64,000 nucleotides of DNA from JAWVFN01 sp963696625 (GTDB taxonomy: Bacteria > Actinomycetota > Thermoleophilia > Solirubrobacterales > 70-9). Below, in pieces: positions 7,919-16,387 of this stretch. Under the pieces are notes generated by a model that searched no databases, was not told where the DNA came from, and was given only the letters and a program-made list of their open reading frames with translations. The first letter of the stretch is position 1. The number at the start of each line of letters is the position of its first letter. The translations under genes were made by a program, and so were the position numbers. The stretch lies in assembly GCA_963696625.1 (NCBI GenBank), contig CAVOKZ010000007.1, forward strand, positions 62,001 through 126,000. Direction: 5' to 3'.

Positions 7919-8623
7919 ATGGCGGTGGAGAAGCTCGACCCGGCTGTGGACGGTCTCGCGAAGACGCGCGAGGCACTGCACAAGGTCGCCGAGCAGCTCG
8001 TCGCTCCCGCGCGCAAGCCCGACAATGAGATCGCCCTGACCGCGACGCCGGGTGGGTTCGGCACGCCGGTGTTTGAGTCCGGCGGTCAGAGGATCCAGGT
8101 GCGCGTCGAGGGCGCCCACCTGGTCGTCCACCGAGGCGGCGAGGAGAAGCGCGCGCCGCTGACGACGGTTGCGGCCGGGGCCGAGCTGATCGGGGCCGAT
8201 CTCTTTCCCGGTGGCGTCCCCACCGACGACACGCCGCTCGAGATCGACGCACCCGCGGCGGCCCAGCTCGGCCGTTGGTTCGCGCTCGGTGCCCACGTGC
8301 TCGAGGGGCTTCGCGAGGACTGGGCCGCCGAGGACCCCTCGCCGGCCAACCTCTGGCCCGAGCATTTTGACATCGCGATCGAGGCGGGCTCGGAAGCGGA
8401 CGGGCGCCGCGCCAATTACGGGTTCTCGCCGGGTGACGCCGACCACGACCTGCCCTATCTCTACGTCGGCCCCTGGTCGGCGGAGGTCTCGGGCGAGCTC
8501 TGGAACGGCAAGGGCTTCAACGGCGCCGAGATCGGCTTCGAGGAGCTCGCGGCGGCCGAGGATCAGCTCCAGGCGGCGCTCGATTTCTGCCGCACACGCA
8601 AGTCCGCGCTCGGCGAGCTCTAG
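7919..8623 (+). CDS. Conserved-type hypothetical protein
   Basis: A 234-residue soluble protein of unknown function. It has a helical N terminus (KTREALHKVAEQLVAPARK) and a compact C-terminal part with the run LWPEHFDIAIEAG, then GRRANYGFSPGD and DLPYLYVGPW, which looks like a conserved core. No signal peptide, membrane segment or cysteine cluster is present. AAGGAG lies just before the ATG, and TAGGCT about 16 nt upstream of that suggests a local promoter facing away from the sigma gene. Confidence 0.82.
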   Translation: MAVEKLDPAVDGLAKTREALHKVAEQLVAPARKPDNEIALTATPGGFGTPVFESGGQRIQVRVEGAHLVVHRGGEEKRAPLTTVAAGAELIGADLFPGGVPTDDTPLEIDAPAAAQLGRWFALGAHVLEGLREDWAAEDPSPANLWPEHFDIAIEAGSEADGRRANYGFSPGDADHDLPYLYVGPWSAEVSGELWNGKGFNGAEIGFEELAAAEDQLQAALDFCRTRKSALGEL

Positions 8624-8627
8624 GCCC

Positions 8628-8633
8628 TACCCT
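8628..8633 (+). promoter_or_regulatory. Putative -10 box (TACCCT) for a leaderless GT2 mRNA
   Basis: TACCCT ends 6 nt before the GTG start of the glycosyltransferase, and no Shine-Dalgarno is present between them, as expected if transcription begins at or next to the start codon. Confidence 0.4.
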
Positions 8634-8639
8634 GGCCGC

Positions 8640-9761
8640 GTGCCGGCCCTCTCCGTAGTCGTAGTCACCTTCAACAACCGCGACGACGTCGCGCGCTCGC
8701 TGCCGCCGCTCGTCGCCGAGCTGCGCGGAGGCGACGAGCTGATCGTCGTCGACAACGGCTCGGGCGACGGGACGCTCGAGGAGGTCGTCCGCGCGGCACC
8801 GGCGGCGCGGCTTGTCCGCAACGAGGACAACGACGGCTTCGCGGCGGCCTGCAACGCGGGGGCCGAGGCCGCGCATGGGGAGCTGCTGCTGCTGCTCAAC
8901 CCCGACGCCGCCGTCCAGCCCGGCTTCCGCGAGGGGATCGAGCGCCCGCTCGCCGAATCCCCCGGGTGGGCCGCCTGGCAGGGCCTCGTCCTCCGCGACG
9001 GCGGCAGGCTGATCAACACCGAGGGCAACCGCGTCCACTTCACCGGCTTCAGCTGGGCCGGCGGCGACGGGCTGCCGGCGGCGAGCGCCGCGAGCGCGCC
9101 GCGGCCGGCGGATTCGCTGTCGGGCACCTGCCTCGCGCTGCGGCTCAGCGACTGGCGCGCGGTCGGCGGCTTTCCGCCCGAGTTCTTCACCTACCACGAG
9201 GACACCGACCTCTCGATGCGGCTGCGGCTGCGGCTCGGCGGCGAACGGCTCGGCCTCGAGCCCGGCGCGGTCGTCGACCACGACTACGAGTTCACCAAGC
9301 CCGGCGCCGCCAAGTGGCGCCACCTCGAGCGAAACCGCTGGGCGCTGCTGATCCGCACCTGGCCCGGCCCGCTGCTGGCGCTGGTGATGCCGGCGCTGCT
9401 GCTCACCGAGCTGGCGCTGATCCCGGTCTCGATCGCCGGCGGCTGGGCCGGGGCGAAGCTGCGGGCGAACTTCGCGGTGCTCACGTGGCTGCCGCGCCTG
9501 CTGCGCGAGCGCCGCGCGATCCAGGCCTCCCGCGGGATCGGCGCCGCCGAGTTCGCGGCGGCGCTGACCGCCGACCTCGACTCCGATTACATCGGCCGCG
9601 CGAGCCGGATCGCGCCGCTGCGCTGGGGGCTGCGCGCCTACTGGCGGGTGGTGCTGGCGCTGCTCGGCTCGCGTTCGGCCTCGGCCGAGGAGCTGCCGCC
9701 GGGCGATCCCGAGCCCGAGGCGCTGCCCGCGGCGGATCCGCCGCGCGAGCGCAGCTCCTGA
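8640..9761 (+). CDS. Glycosyltransferase family 2 (rhamnosyltransferase-like)
   Basis: A 373-residue GT-A fold enzyme. It opens with LSVVVVTFNNRDDVARSL, then the nucleotide-sugar site IVVDNGSGDGT, the acceptor-side LLLLNPDAAV (a DxD-like site) and a late TYHEDTDLSMRLRLRLGG, which matches the WbbL-like rhamnosyl/N-acetylglucosaminyl transferase layout. Two hydrophobic segments lie near 245-285. It should add sugars to cell-envelope glycan. GTG 8640 is chosen because the fold begins immediately after it. The last 124 bp overlap the convergent DUF2304-like gene. Confidence 0.93.
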   Translation: MPALSVVVVTFNNRDDVARSLPPLVAELRGGDELIVVDNGSGDGTLEEVVRAAPAARLVRNEDNDGFAAACNAGAEAAHGELLLLLNPDAAVQPGFREGIERPLAESPGWAAWQGLVLRDGGRLINTEGNRVHFTGFSWAGGDGLPAASAASAPRPADSLSGTCLALRLSDWRAVGGFPPEFFTYHEDTDLSMRLRLRLGGERLGLEPGAVVDHDYEFTKPGAAKWRHLERNRWALLIRTWPGPLLALVMPALLLTELALIPVSIAGGWAGAKLRANFAVLTWLPRLLRERRAIQASRGIGAAEFAAALTADLDSDYIGRASRIAPLRWGLRAYWRVVLALLGSRSASAEELPPGDPEPEALPAADPPRERSS

Positions 9762-10081
9762 TCCAGCCGCGCGGTCTCCTGCGCGAGCAGCTTGTTCTCC
9801 TCGGAGAGCCGCGAGATCGTCACCGAGAAGTGGAGCAGCAGCAGCAGCACGAAGCCGAAGGCGACCGCAAACAGGGTGTTGACCGGGGTCGCGACGCCGA
9901 ACAGGTCCGAGACCTTGTCGAGCAGGTCGGCCCAGGCCGAGAGGATCAGCAGGATCAGCGAGCTCGCGAGCCAGAGCAGCGCGTAGCGCTCGGTCAGCCG
10001 CTTGCGGCGGACCATCTCGAGCACGCCGATCAGCAGACCGGAGCTGACGACGATCGCGACGATCTGGAGCTTCGAGCTCAA
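9638..10081 (-). CDS. DUF2304-like membrane protein
   Basis: A 147-residue protein with three hydrophobic segments (about 5-20, 30-50 and 68-88) followed by a helix SRLSEENKLLAQETARLDQEL and a Gly/Ser-rich tail. This layout matches DUF2304 proteins, which often sit beside GT2 glycosyltransferases, as here. It starts at TTG overlapping the stop of the GT2 gene upstream (TTGA). Its 3' end runs 124 bp into the convergent glycosyltransferase gene, so the tail is constrained by an antisense frame. Confidence 0.82.
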   Translation of the reverse strand: MSSKLQIVAIVVSSGLLIGVLEMVRRKRLTERYALLWLASSLILLILSAWADLLDKVSDLFGVATPVNTLFAVAFGFVLLLLLHFSVTISRLSEENKLLAQETARLDQELRSRGGSAAGSASGSGSPGGSSSAEAEREPSSASTTRQ

Positions 10082-10845
10082 GTCTTCCTCTCCACCGGCA
10101 GGCCGGGAAGCAGCTGCTGGCCCGGCGAGGGAACCGGCTGGCGGCGGAACATGCCGATGAACAGGGCCAGGCTGACCCGCACCATGTAGTAGGCGCTCTG
10201 GGTGAAGCCGATCGAGGAGACGCCGGTGTCGCGCTCGCGCATCCTCACCGGGAACTCGTGGAGCTGGAGCTTGTGGGCGCGGAGCATCAGCAGCGCCTCG
10301 ACCTCGGGGTAGTCGTGCGGATAGTCGCGGGCGAAGAGCTCGATCCCGCGGCGGTTGACCATGCGGAAGCCCGAGGTCGGGTCGGTGATCTGCTCGCCGA
10401 GCATCGCCGAGAGGATGAAGCGGAAGATGCGGATCCCGGTGCGGCGGGCGCGGGGCACCGCGTAGCCGGCCTCCTCGCCGCGGAAGCGCGAGCCGCAGAC
10501 CATGTCGGCCTCGCCCGAGGTGTGCAGGTGCTCGAGTATCGGCTGCAGGTAGCGGGGGTCGTGCTGGCCGTCGCCGTCGACCTGGACCGCGACGTCGTAG
10601 TCGTTGCGGAAGGCGTGCTTGTAGCCGCTCTGCACGGCGCCGCCGATGCCGAGGTTGAAGGGGTGGCGGATCACGGTGGCGCCGGCGCGCTCGGCGATCT
10701 CGGCGGTCTTGTCGGAGGAGCCGTCGTCGATGACGAGCACGTCGAAGCCCGGGGCGTGCTCGTGGAGCTGCCCGATCACCCAATCGATCTTGTCCTGCTC
10801 GTTGAGCGCCGGCACCATCGCCAGCTTCTTGAGTTGTTCAGTCAT
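10078..10845 (-). CDS. GT2 glycosyltransferase, dolichyl-phosphate mannosyltransferase-like
   Basis: A 255-residue enzyme with the DPM1-like series: LAMVPALNEQDKIDWVI, VLVIDDGSSDKT, HPFNLGIGGAVQSGYKHA, the metal-binding VQVDGDGQHDP and DPTSGFRMVNR. Family members move a sugar from a nucleotide donor to polyprenyl phosphate. It has no membrane domain of its own, but the DUF2304-like partner overlapping its stop may supply one. The large membrane protein gene follows upstream, so the three could form a glycan-lipid unit. Confidence 0.93.
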   Translation of the reverse strand: MTEQLKKLAMVPALNEQDKIDWVIGQLHEHAPGFDVLVIDDGSSDKTAEIAERAGATVIRHPFNLGIGGAVQSGYKHAFRNDYDVAVQVDGDGQHDPRYLQPILEHLHTSGEADMVCGSRFRGEEAGYAVPRARRTGIRIFRFILSAMLGEQITDPTSGFRMVNRRGIELFARDYPHDYPEVEALLMLRAHKLQLHEFPVRMRERDTGVSSIGFTQSAYYMVRVSLALFIGMFRRQPVPSPGQQLLPGLPVERKT

Positions 10846-10862
10846 GGAGCGCCTGTCATCGC

Positions 10863-13190
10863 CTAACCCGGTCCGACCGTGTAGTGGTCAACGTAGAGAC
10901 CACAAGCTTGGCCCAGCGGGACTTCCCGTGCGTCCTCGGGTCGCGCCCCGGTGACGTTGCCGATATCGGCGCCCTGGTCGACTCCGAGTCTCTTCTGGAG
11001 GCCCGAATAGCCGCCGGCGCTGACCGTGATCTTGACCGGAGTGCCGGTCGAGGTGACGCTGCCGACCGGCCAGAACGGCCCCTGGGCGGTGCGGAAGATG
11101 ATGCCGCCGTCGGCGGTCGGGGGGAGGACCTCATTAAGGCCGGGCGCCGAGACCGTGAGCTCGAGGATCGGGCTGTAGTACTGGAGCGACAGCTGCCAGG
11201 TGCCCTTCGGCAGCTCCAGCCTCTGGCTGATCTCACCGTTTGCCTCGAGCGACGACGACGGCGACCAGAACAGGCGCTTGCCGATCTCCGAGCGCGGCTG
11301 CACCCGCGCGGTGTCGTAGCCCTGCTTCTTCGCCATCGCGACGATCTCGCGCAGCTTCGGGTCCTCGCAGTTGTCGACGCTGCCCGGCCGCTCTTCCTCG
11401 GGCAGGATCCCGGTCAGCGGCGTCTTGCCGGTCCGCTTCCAGAGCACGAAGTCGCCGGTCTCGCCGACCGGGACGTAGTTGGAGGGCGGGGCGCTCTTGT
11501 AGGCGGCCTTGGTCGTCACCGCGTAGTCGAAGCGGTCGAGCGCCCCGGGGACGACCGAGTCGAAGTCGACCGGCAGCCGCTCGAACTTGCCCTGGCGAGC
11601 AATCACGAACTCCTCGGCAAAACGCGCCGGGCTCTGGACCGAGGCGCCGCGCAGGTAGTAGTCGGTGAAGCGGTCGCTGGTCAGCGACAGCACGTGCTTG
11701 CCGCGGACCTCCTCGCGGAACTTGCCGAGCTGTGCCTGCGCGTACTGCGGCGGCGCGACGCGCGCATCGCGCAGGGCGAGGAACGACGAGTAGGCGGCGA
11801 TCGCAACAAATGCCGTACCGAACAGGACCCGAACCCAACCCGGGGTCTGACCCCCTTGAAGTTGGCGGCGCCAGTCGCCAAACAGGCCCTGCAGCGCCAG
11901 CAGCGCGATCAGCGGCGAGGCGACCGCTAGCGCCTTCGCCTGCACGTAGTAGCCGCCGGTCAGGGTGATCAGGTAGACGGCGAGGAGGCCGATCAGCGTC
12001 GCCAGCAGCGCCCACTCGCGGCGGCGGATCGTCCAGGCGACGCCGATCGCCAGCGCGATCAGCCCGGCGATGCCGAAGACGAGGTAGTCGTCGAGCCCGG
12101 CCTTGCCCTCGACGAAGCTGCCGCTCGGCCACAGCGGCAGCGCCTCGAACGGCGAGATCGCCTCCTTGAACCGGCTCGGGGCGTCGAAGACGTCGCCGAC
12201 CTGGTCGGTGAAGTCCTTGATCCGGCCGAAGTCGACGAGGGCGATCAGCGCGATCAGCGCCAGAGGGATCAGCGCCAGCGGCGCCGCCTTTCGCAGCACG
12301 CCGAAGAAGCGCTCGCCGCCGCCGCGCCGCCGCAGCGCGACCAGCTCGAAGATCGCCCAGAAGAAGCCGATCACGAGGCCGTAGGCGATGCCGGGATAGC
12401 TGTAGACGCCGAGCATGCCCGCGAGCAGGACGCCGATCGCGACCAGGTCGCCGCGGATGTCGCCCAGCCCGTAGTCGATCTCGCGCAGCGCGATCGCGAG
12501 GCCGATCACGAGCAGGGCCATGATCGTCTCCTTGAAGCCGCCGACGGCGAGGGTCGAGGCGGCGAGGTAGGGAAGCGCGGTCAGCGCCGCGGCGATCACC
12601 CGCACCGGCGGCTTCAGCTCGCGCAGCAGCGCCAGGGCGGCGATCGCGGTCAGCACCGGGATCGCGAGGATCAGGCCGAGCACGGACGACAGCGGCTCGG
12701 CGCCGATCGCCTTGGCGATCGCCGCCGCCAGCCCGTGGGGGCCGACCGGATAGCCCTCGCGCACCGCGTGCGGCGCGATCCCCGAGGGGTCCTCGAGCCA
12801 GGCCGTGTAGTGGAGGTGGCCGGCGAGGTCGTTGTTGATCCCGATCCCGAGCACGCTGACGTGGCCCGAGGCGATGAACGGGATCGAGGCAAAAAGCAGG
12901 GTGAGGGCTATCGCCGGCAGGGCGACGGCCAGCGACTCGGCGGAGGGGAGAACGCGCCCACGGAGCACGAGAAGCGCCGCGATCGCCAGCACGATCACCG
13001 CCACCAGCGTCGTCGTCGCCCGTTGCGGCATGCGGATCGTGAACGAGCAGACCGCGAGCAGCGCGGCGAGGCCGAGGGGGCCCTCGAGGCCGACGGGCGC
13101 ATAGCGCCCCAGCACGACCAGGATCGCCCGCCCGATCAGCAGCGAGAGGCCGCAGATCAGCGCGGCGGAGACGTAGGTGGCGAGCACCAC
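10863..13190 (-). CDS. Large polytopic membrane protein with extracytoplasmic C-terminal domain
   Basis: A 775-residue protein. About a dozen or more hydrophobic segments fill residues 1-470, with a large loop and then a soluble C-terminal part. The C-terminal region has a beta-sandwich look (GTWQLSLQYYSPILELTVSAPG). This resembles membrane glycosyltransferase or DUF-type proteins encoded beside GT2 genes, and the neighbours suggest an envelope-glycan role, but no catalytic signature is recognised. The start is GTG 13190. A GGGGTCTGACCCC repeat lies inside the frame near residue 447 and is read as GGQTP. Confidence 0.75.
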   Translation of the reverse strand: MVLATYVSAALICGLSLLIGRAILVVLGRYAPVGLEGPLGLAALLAVCSFTIRMPQRATTTLVAVIVLAIAALLVLRGRVLPSAESLAVALPAIALTLLFASIPFIASGHVSVLGIGINNDLAGHLHYTAWLEDPSGIAPHAVREGYPVGPHGLAAAIAKAIGAEPLSSVLGLILAIPVLTAIAALALLRELKPPVRVIAAALTALPYLAASTLAVGGFKETIMALLVIGLAIALREIDYGLGDIRGDLVAIGVLLAGMLGVYSYPGIAYGLVIGFFWAIFELVALRRRGGGERFFGVLRKAAPLALIPLALIALIALVDFGRIKDFTDQVGDVFDAPSRFKEAISPFEALPLWPSGSFVEGKAGLDDYLVFGIAGLIALAIGVAWTIRRREWALLATLIGLLAVYLITLTGGYYVQAKALAVASPLIALLALQGLFGDWRRQLQGGQTPGWVRVLFGTAFVAIAAYSSFLALRDARVAPPQYAQAQLGKFREEVRGKHVLSLTSDRFTDYYLRGASVQSPARFAEEFVIARQGKFERLPVDFDSVVPGALDRFDYAVTTKAAYKSAPPSNYVPVGETGDFVLWKRTGKTPLTGILPEEERPGSVDNCEDPKLREIVAMAKKQGYDTARVQPRSEIGKRLFWSPSSSLEANGEISQRLELPKGTWQLSLQYYSPILELTVSAPGLNEVLPPTADGGIIFRTAQGPFWPVGSVTSTGTPVKITVSAGGYSGLQKRLGVDQGADIGNVTGARPEDAREVPLGQACGLYVDHYTVGPG
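11842..11854. repeat. GGGGTCTGACCCC palindrome inside a coding region
   Basis: This is the same 13-bp core as the intergenic copies at 3.7-3.9 kb, here within the membrane protein gene without breaking the frame. Confidence 0.85.
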
Positions 13191-13202
13191 GGGCGGGGAA
13201 GG

Positions 13203-13688
13203 CTAGCTCTGTTGGGCCAGGATCTGCTCGCGCTCGGTGAGGCGGTTCGCGCGCCGCAGCTCGGCCTCGCGCTGGCGCCGTTCTTCGCCCTCGCCCGTGA
13301 CCTCGAGCGGCGGAACCGGCACCGGTTTGCCCTTCTCGTCGACCGCGACCATGGTCAGGTAGGCGGTCGAGGTGTGCCTGACCTCGCCCGTCTGCGGGTT
13401 CTCGGCCTCGACCCGCACGCCCACCTCCATCGAGCTCTTCCAGACGGCGTTGACCTTGGCCTTGCAGGTGACGAGGTCGCCGACGTAGACGGGATCGACG
13501 AACGCCATCCGGTCCATGCCGGCGGTGACGACCCGCCCGCCGCAGTGGCGCACGGCCGCCAGCCCGGCGGCTTCGTCGCCGAGCTTCATCACCACGCCGC
13601 CGTGCACGAAGCCCGCGGTGTTGGCGTCGGGGATTCCCATCCACTTGACCAGGACCGAATCCGAATCTGAGGCGCGTTTGGGCTGCAT
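13203..13688 (-). CDS. Acyl-CoA thioesterase, hotdog fold (YciA/BFIT-like)
   Basis: A 161-residue single hotdog domain. The helix motif NTAGFVHGGVVMKLGDEAAGLAA carries the typical HGG and the acidic residue (D38) of the YciA-type branch, followed by the strands DRMAFVDPVYVGDLVTCKAKV. It should hydrolyse acyl-CoA to free acid and CoA. A helical tail after about residue 125 may mediate assembly. There is no ribosome-binding site; TAGGAT lies 9 nt before the ATG. Confidence 0.93.
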   Translation of the reverse strand: MQPKRASDSDSVLVKWMGIPDANTAGFVHGGVVMKLGDEAAGLAAVRHCGGRVVTAGMDRMAFVDPVYVGDLVTCKAKVNAVWKSSMEVGVRVEAENPQTGEVRHTSTAYLTMVAVDEKGKPVPVPPLEVTGEGEERRQREAELRRANRLTEREQILAQQS

Positions 13689-13697
13689 CCGGGGCCG

Positions 13698-13703
13698 ATC
13701 CTA
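13698..13703 (-). promoter_or_regulatory. Putative -10 box (TAGGAT) for a leaderless thioesterase mRNA
   Basis: TAGGAT on the reverse strand ends 9 nt before the thioesterase ATG, with no Shine-Dalgarno in between. Confidence 0.35.
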
Positions 13704-13782
13704 GTCTCTGGCCCTCGAGCTGCAGGACACAGTCCGCGACGCAGTCGACAAGTTCATCCCCGTTGTCGAGGCGATCGGGGCC

Positions 13783-14508
13783 TTGGTGGCCGCCTCAGCT
13801 AGAACTCCCCGATGGGAGAAGCTGCGCAGAAGCTCTCGGAAGCTCGCCGAGGAGATCGCGACCTGCCGGCGCTGCGAGCGCCTCGTCGCCTGGCGCGAGG
13901 AGGCCGCGGCGAACCCGCCGCGCCGCTATCGCGGCGAGCAGTACTGGGCGCGCCCGGTGCCCGGGTTCGGCGACCCCGAGGCGGCGATCGTCTTCGTCGG
14001 CTTGGCGCCGGCGGCGCACGGCGCCAACCGCACCGGGCGGATGTTCACCGGCGACCGCTCGGGCGACTGGCTCTACGGGGCGCTTCACCGCGCCGGCCTC
14101 GCCAACCAGCCGACGTCCACGAGCGCCGACGACGGCCTGAAGCTGAGCGGCGCCTACATAACGGCGGCGGTGCGCTGCGCCCCGCCGGCGAACAAGCCGA
14201 ACATCGTCGAGCGCGACACCTGCCAGCCGTTTCTCGTGCGCGAGCTGGCGCTGCTCGAGAACGCCAAGGTCCTGCTGGCGCTCGGCAAGTTCGGCTGGGA
14301 CGCGGTGATCCGCTCGGCGCCGGGGCTCGGCTATGAGCGCCCGCGCCCGAAGCCGAGGTTCGGCCACGGCGGCGAGGCGCAGGTCGGGCCCTACACGCTG
14401 CTCGGCAGCTTCCACCCGAGCCAGCAGAACACCTTCACCGGCAAGCTCACCGAGCCGATGTTCGACTCCGTGATTTCACGGGCGAAGGAGCTTTCCGCCA
14501 TAACCTAG
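13783..14508 (+). CDS. Uracil-DNA glycosylase, family 5 (UDGb-like)
   Basis: About 241 residues. The signature GLAPAAHG (73-80) and the late GSFHPSQQNTFTGKLT are those of family-5 enzymes, which remove uracil and some deaminated purines from DNA. Four cysteines (C28, C31, C132, C147) fit the iron-sulfur cluster of this family. The start is unclear: no ATG is in frame. TTG 13783 and GTG 13786 are candidates, and the frame stays open back to a TAG near 13703, reading DKFIPVVEAIGALVAA just before the fold, which looks hydrophobic and foreign to this family. Confidence 0.9.
   Translation: MVAASARTPRWEKLRRSSRKLAEEIATCRRCERLVAWREEAAANPPRRYRGEQYWARPVPGFGDPEAAIVFVGLAPAAHGANRTGRMFTGDRSGDWLYGALHRAGLANQPTSTSADDGLKLSGAYITAAVRCAPPANKPNIVERDTCQPFLVRELALLENAKVLLALGKFGWDAVIRSAPGLGYERPRPKPRFGHGGEAQVGPYTLLGSFHPSQQNTFTGKLTEPMFDSVISRAKELSAIT
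14501..14506 (+). promoter_or_regulatory. Putative -10 box (TAACCT) for a leaderless pgsA mRNA
   Basis: TAACCT, inside the last codons of the glycosylase gene, ends 6 nt before the pgsA GTG. No Shine-Dalgarno is visible next to the start. Confidence 0.35.
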
Positions 14509-14512
14509 GCCC

Positions 14513-15067
14513 GTGTTCCCGCTCAACCTCCCCAACGTGCTGACGATGCTGCGCATCCTCGCGGTGCCGGTGGTCGTCGTCGCGCTGCTCGACGAGACCG
14601 CCAACGGGGACACGCTGGCGGCGATCGTCTTCGCGCTCGCGGCGCTCACCGACGGGCTCGACGGATACCTGGCGCGCTCGCGCGACGCGGTCACGACCTT
14701 CGGCAAGCTGGTGGACCCGTTGGCCGACAAGCTGCTCGTCGCCGCGGCGCTGATCTCCCTGGTTTCCCTCAACCGTTGCCCCGCTTGGGTGGCGATGGTG
14801 ATCATCGCCCGCGAGTTCGCCGTCACCACGCTGCGGGCGGTGGCCGCCGAGCGCGGCGTCGTGATCTCCGCGAGCTGGCTCGGCAAGGTGAAGACGGCGC
14901 TCCAGATCGCCGCGGTCTTCGCCCTGATCGCCGCCGACCCCTCGCCGCTCGGCGTCGACCTGCTGGTTTATGCGGCGGTCGCGATGACCGTCATCAGCGG
15001 CGTCGACTATTTCTTCGGCTTCGCGCGACGCGGCTCGCGGACGCCCGCGAAGGCCGAGCCCGGATAG
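14513..15067 (+). CDS. pgsA: CDP-diacylglycerol-glycerol-3-phosphate 3-phosphatidyltransferase
   Basis: A 184-residue membrane enzyme of the CDP-alcohol phosphatidyltransferase family. The defining motif D-G-x2-A-R-x8-G-x3-D-x3-D is complete (DGYLARSRDAVTTFG then KLVDPLADK). Five or so hydrophobic segments surround it. The N-terminal NLPNVLTMLRI is typical of PgsA, which makes phosphatidylglycerol phosphate at the inner membrane face. The related CDP-alcohol enzymes of other alcohols share the motif, so the alcohol substrate is inferred from the N-terminal signature. Confidence 0.92.
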   Translation: MFPLNLPNVLTMLRILAVPVVVVALLDETANGDTLAAIVFALAALTDGLDGYLARSRDAVTTFGKLVDPLADKLLVAAALISLVSLNRCPAWVAMVIIAREFAVTTLRAVAAERGVVISASWLGKVKTALQIAAVFALIAADPSPLGVDLLVYAAVAMTVISGVDYFFGFARRGSRTPAKAEPG

Positions 15068-15135
15068 GCCGGACAGCATCCAACCGGCGCGGCCCGTGTT
15101 AGGTTCAGTGACGAGCCCGATCGGATGGAGGTCGC

Positions 15136-16377
15136 ATGAGGAAGCGGAGGCTATGCGCGGCGGCAGCGGTCCTCGCGGCGCTGGCGATGCTCTCGTTCCC
15201 GGCCGCCGGCGGCGCGGCGAAGAAGCGCCCGCCCCACGGCCCGGTGGCGACGACCAAGGGAGTCCAGAAGCTCGAGCCGACCGCGCTCCGCCGCTGGCCG
15301 GCCAGCTTCGGCGGCATCTGGCTCTCACACGGCAAGCTCTTCGTCGCCTTCACGGGCGAGAGCAAGAAGCGGATGAGGAAGCTGAGGCGGCCGCTGACCA
15401 GGACGCGCCGCCTCGGCAAGGACCGGTTCCGGGCCGTGACGGTCGATGACTCGCTGGCCTCCCTGCGGGTGCTGTTGGCCCGGATGATCGCCGACCGCGA
15501 TGCCCCTCCGCCTCCCTCGATCGTGGGCTTCCCCCGGCCCGAGTACGACCTCGAGATCGACGTGATCCGCAACTCGGTGGTCGTGACCGCCCCGGCCGTC
15601 ACCCCGGAGCTGGTCAACGGCCTCAGATCAAAGTACGGAGACGTGATCGTCGAGCAAGGCCCCCTGATCGTGCCCCAGGCCGTCGTCGGGTGCCCCTCCC
15701 GCGACAACTGCTACCCGTTCCTGCGCTCGGGCCTGATGAGCCACGCCGAATCGGGAAGCAGCTGCTCGCTCGCCTTCAACGTCCTCTACAAGCCGGGCGT
15801 GACCGGGATGCTCTCGGCAGCCCACTGCGGCAATCCGGACGCCAACGTTGGCGACGACCAGACGATCGGCGGCGAGGTCTACGGCCAGGTCGTGGCCGAG
15901 CAGCAGAGCGGCAAGCTCGACGCCGAGCTGCACTCGGTCGGCAACAACGGCTTCATCTCCCTGTTTCCGATGATCTACCGCAGCAGCACCGACTATGCGG
16001 CGATCGTCGGCAAGGTCGGCACCTACGACGGCCTGCTGATCGGCTCGACCGTGTGCAAGTCCGGGTACAAGACCGGGGAGACCTGCGGGAAGGTGCTGAG
16101 CAAGACCGCCAGCCCGTCGAAGTACGTCCCCGGTGCCAACGACTTCATCCGGACCGACCTTTGCTCGGACCACGGAGACAGCGGGGCCGGCGTCTACAGC
16201 TCGTTCCAGCGGAAGCTCCCCAACAAGAGCAAGCCCGTGACCCGCTATGAGGCACTCGGCATCCACAGCGGCGCCACGGACGACCCCTGCGCGAGCTCGG
16301 AGCACTCCTCGGTCTTCGGGCACATCGAGTTCGTGCAGCAGGCGCTCGGCGTGAAGGTGCTGAGCAACCCGAAATGA
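15136..16377 (+). CDS. Secreted S1-family serine protease with prodomain
   Basis: A 413-residue exported protein. A signal peptide covers about 1-28. A prodomain-like region (about 30-185) is followed by a catalytic domain of alpha-lytic/streptogrisin type with H230 (LSAAHCG), D262 (KLDAELHSV) and S349 (DHGDSGAGV). Two cysteine pairs frame it. It differs from the protease at 2.5 kb in lacking an IVGG activation site and in the GDSGAG variant. GGAGG precedes the ATG and TAGGTT further upstream may be its -10. Confidence 0.88.
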   Translation: MRKRRLCAAAAVLAALAMLSFPAAGGAAKKRPPHGPVATTKGVQKLEPTALRRWPASFGGIWLSHGKLFVAFTGESKKRMRKLRRPLTRTRRLGKDRFRAVTVDDSLASLRVLLARMIADRDAPPPPSIVGFPRPEYDLEIDVIRNSVVVTAPAVTPELVNGLRSKYGDVIVEQGPLIVPQAVVGCPSRDNCYPFLRSGLMSHAESGSSCSLAFNVLYKPGVTGMLSAAHCGNPDANVGDDQTIGGEVYGQVVAEQQSGKLDAELHSVGNNGFISLFPMIYRSSTDYAAIVGKVGTYDGLLIGSTVCKSGYKTGETCGKVLSKTASPSKYVPGANDFIRTDLCSDHGDSGAGVYSSFQRKLPNKSKPVTRYEALGIHSGATDDPCASSEHSSVFGHIEFVQQALGVKVLSNPK

Positions 16378-16387
16378 CCGCGAGCCG

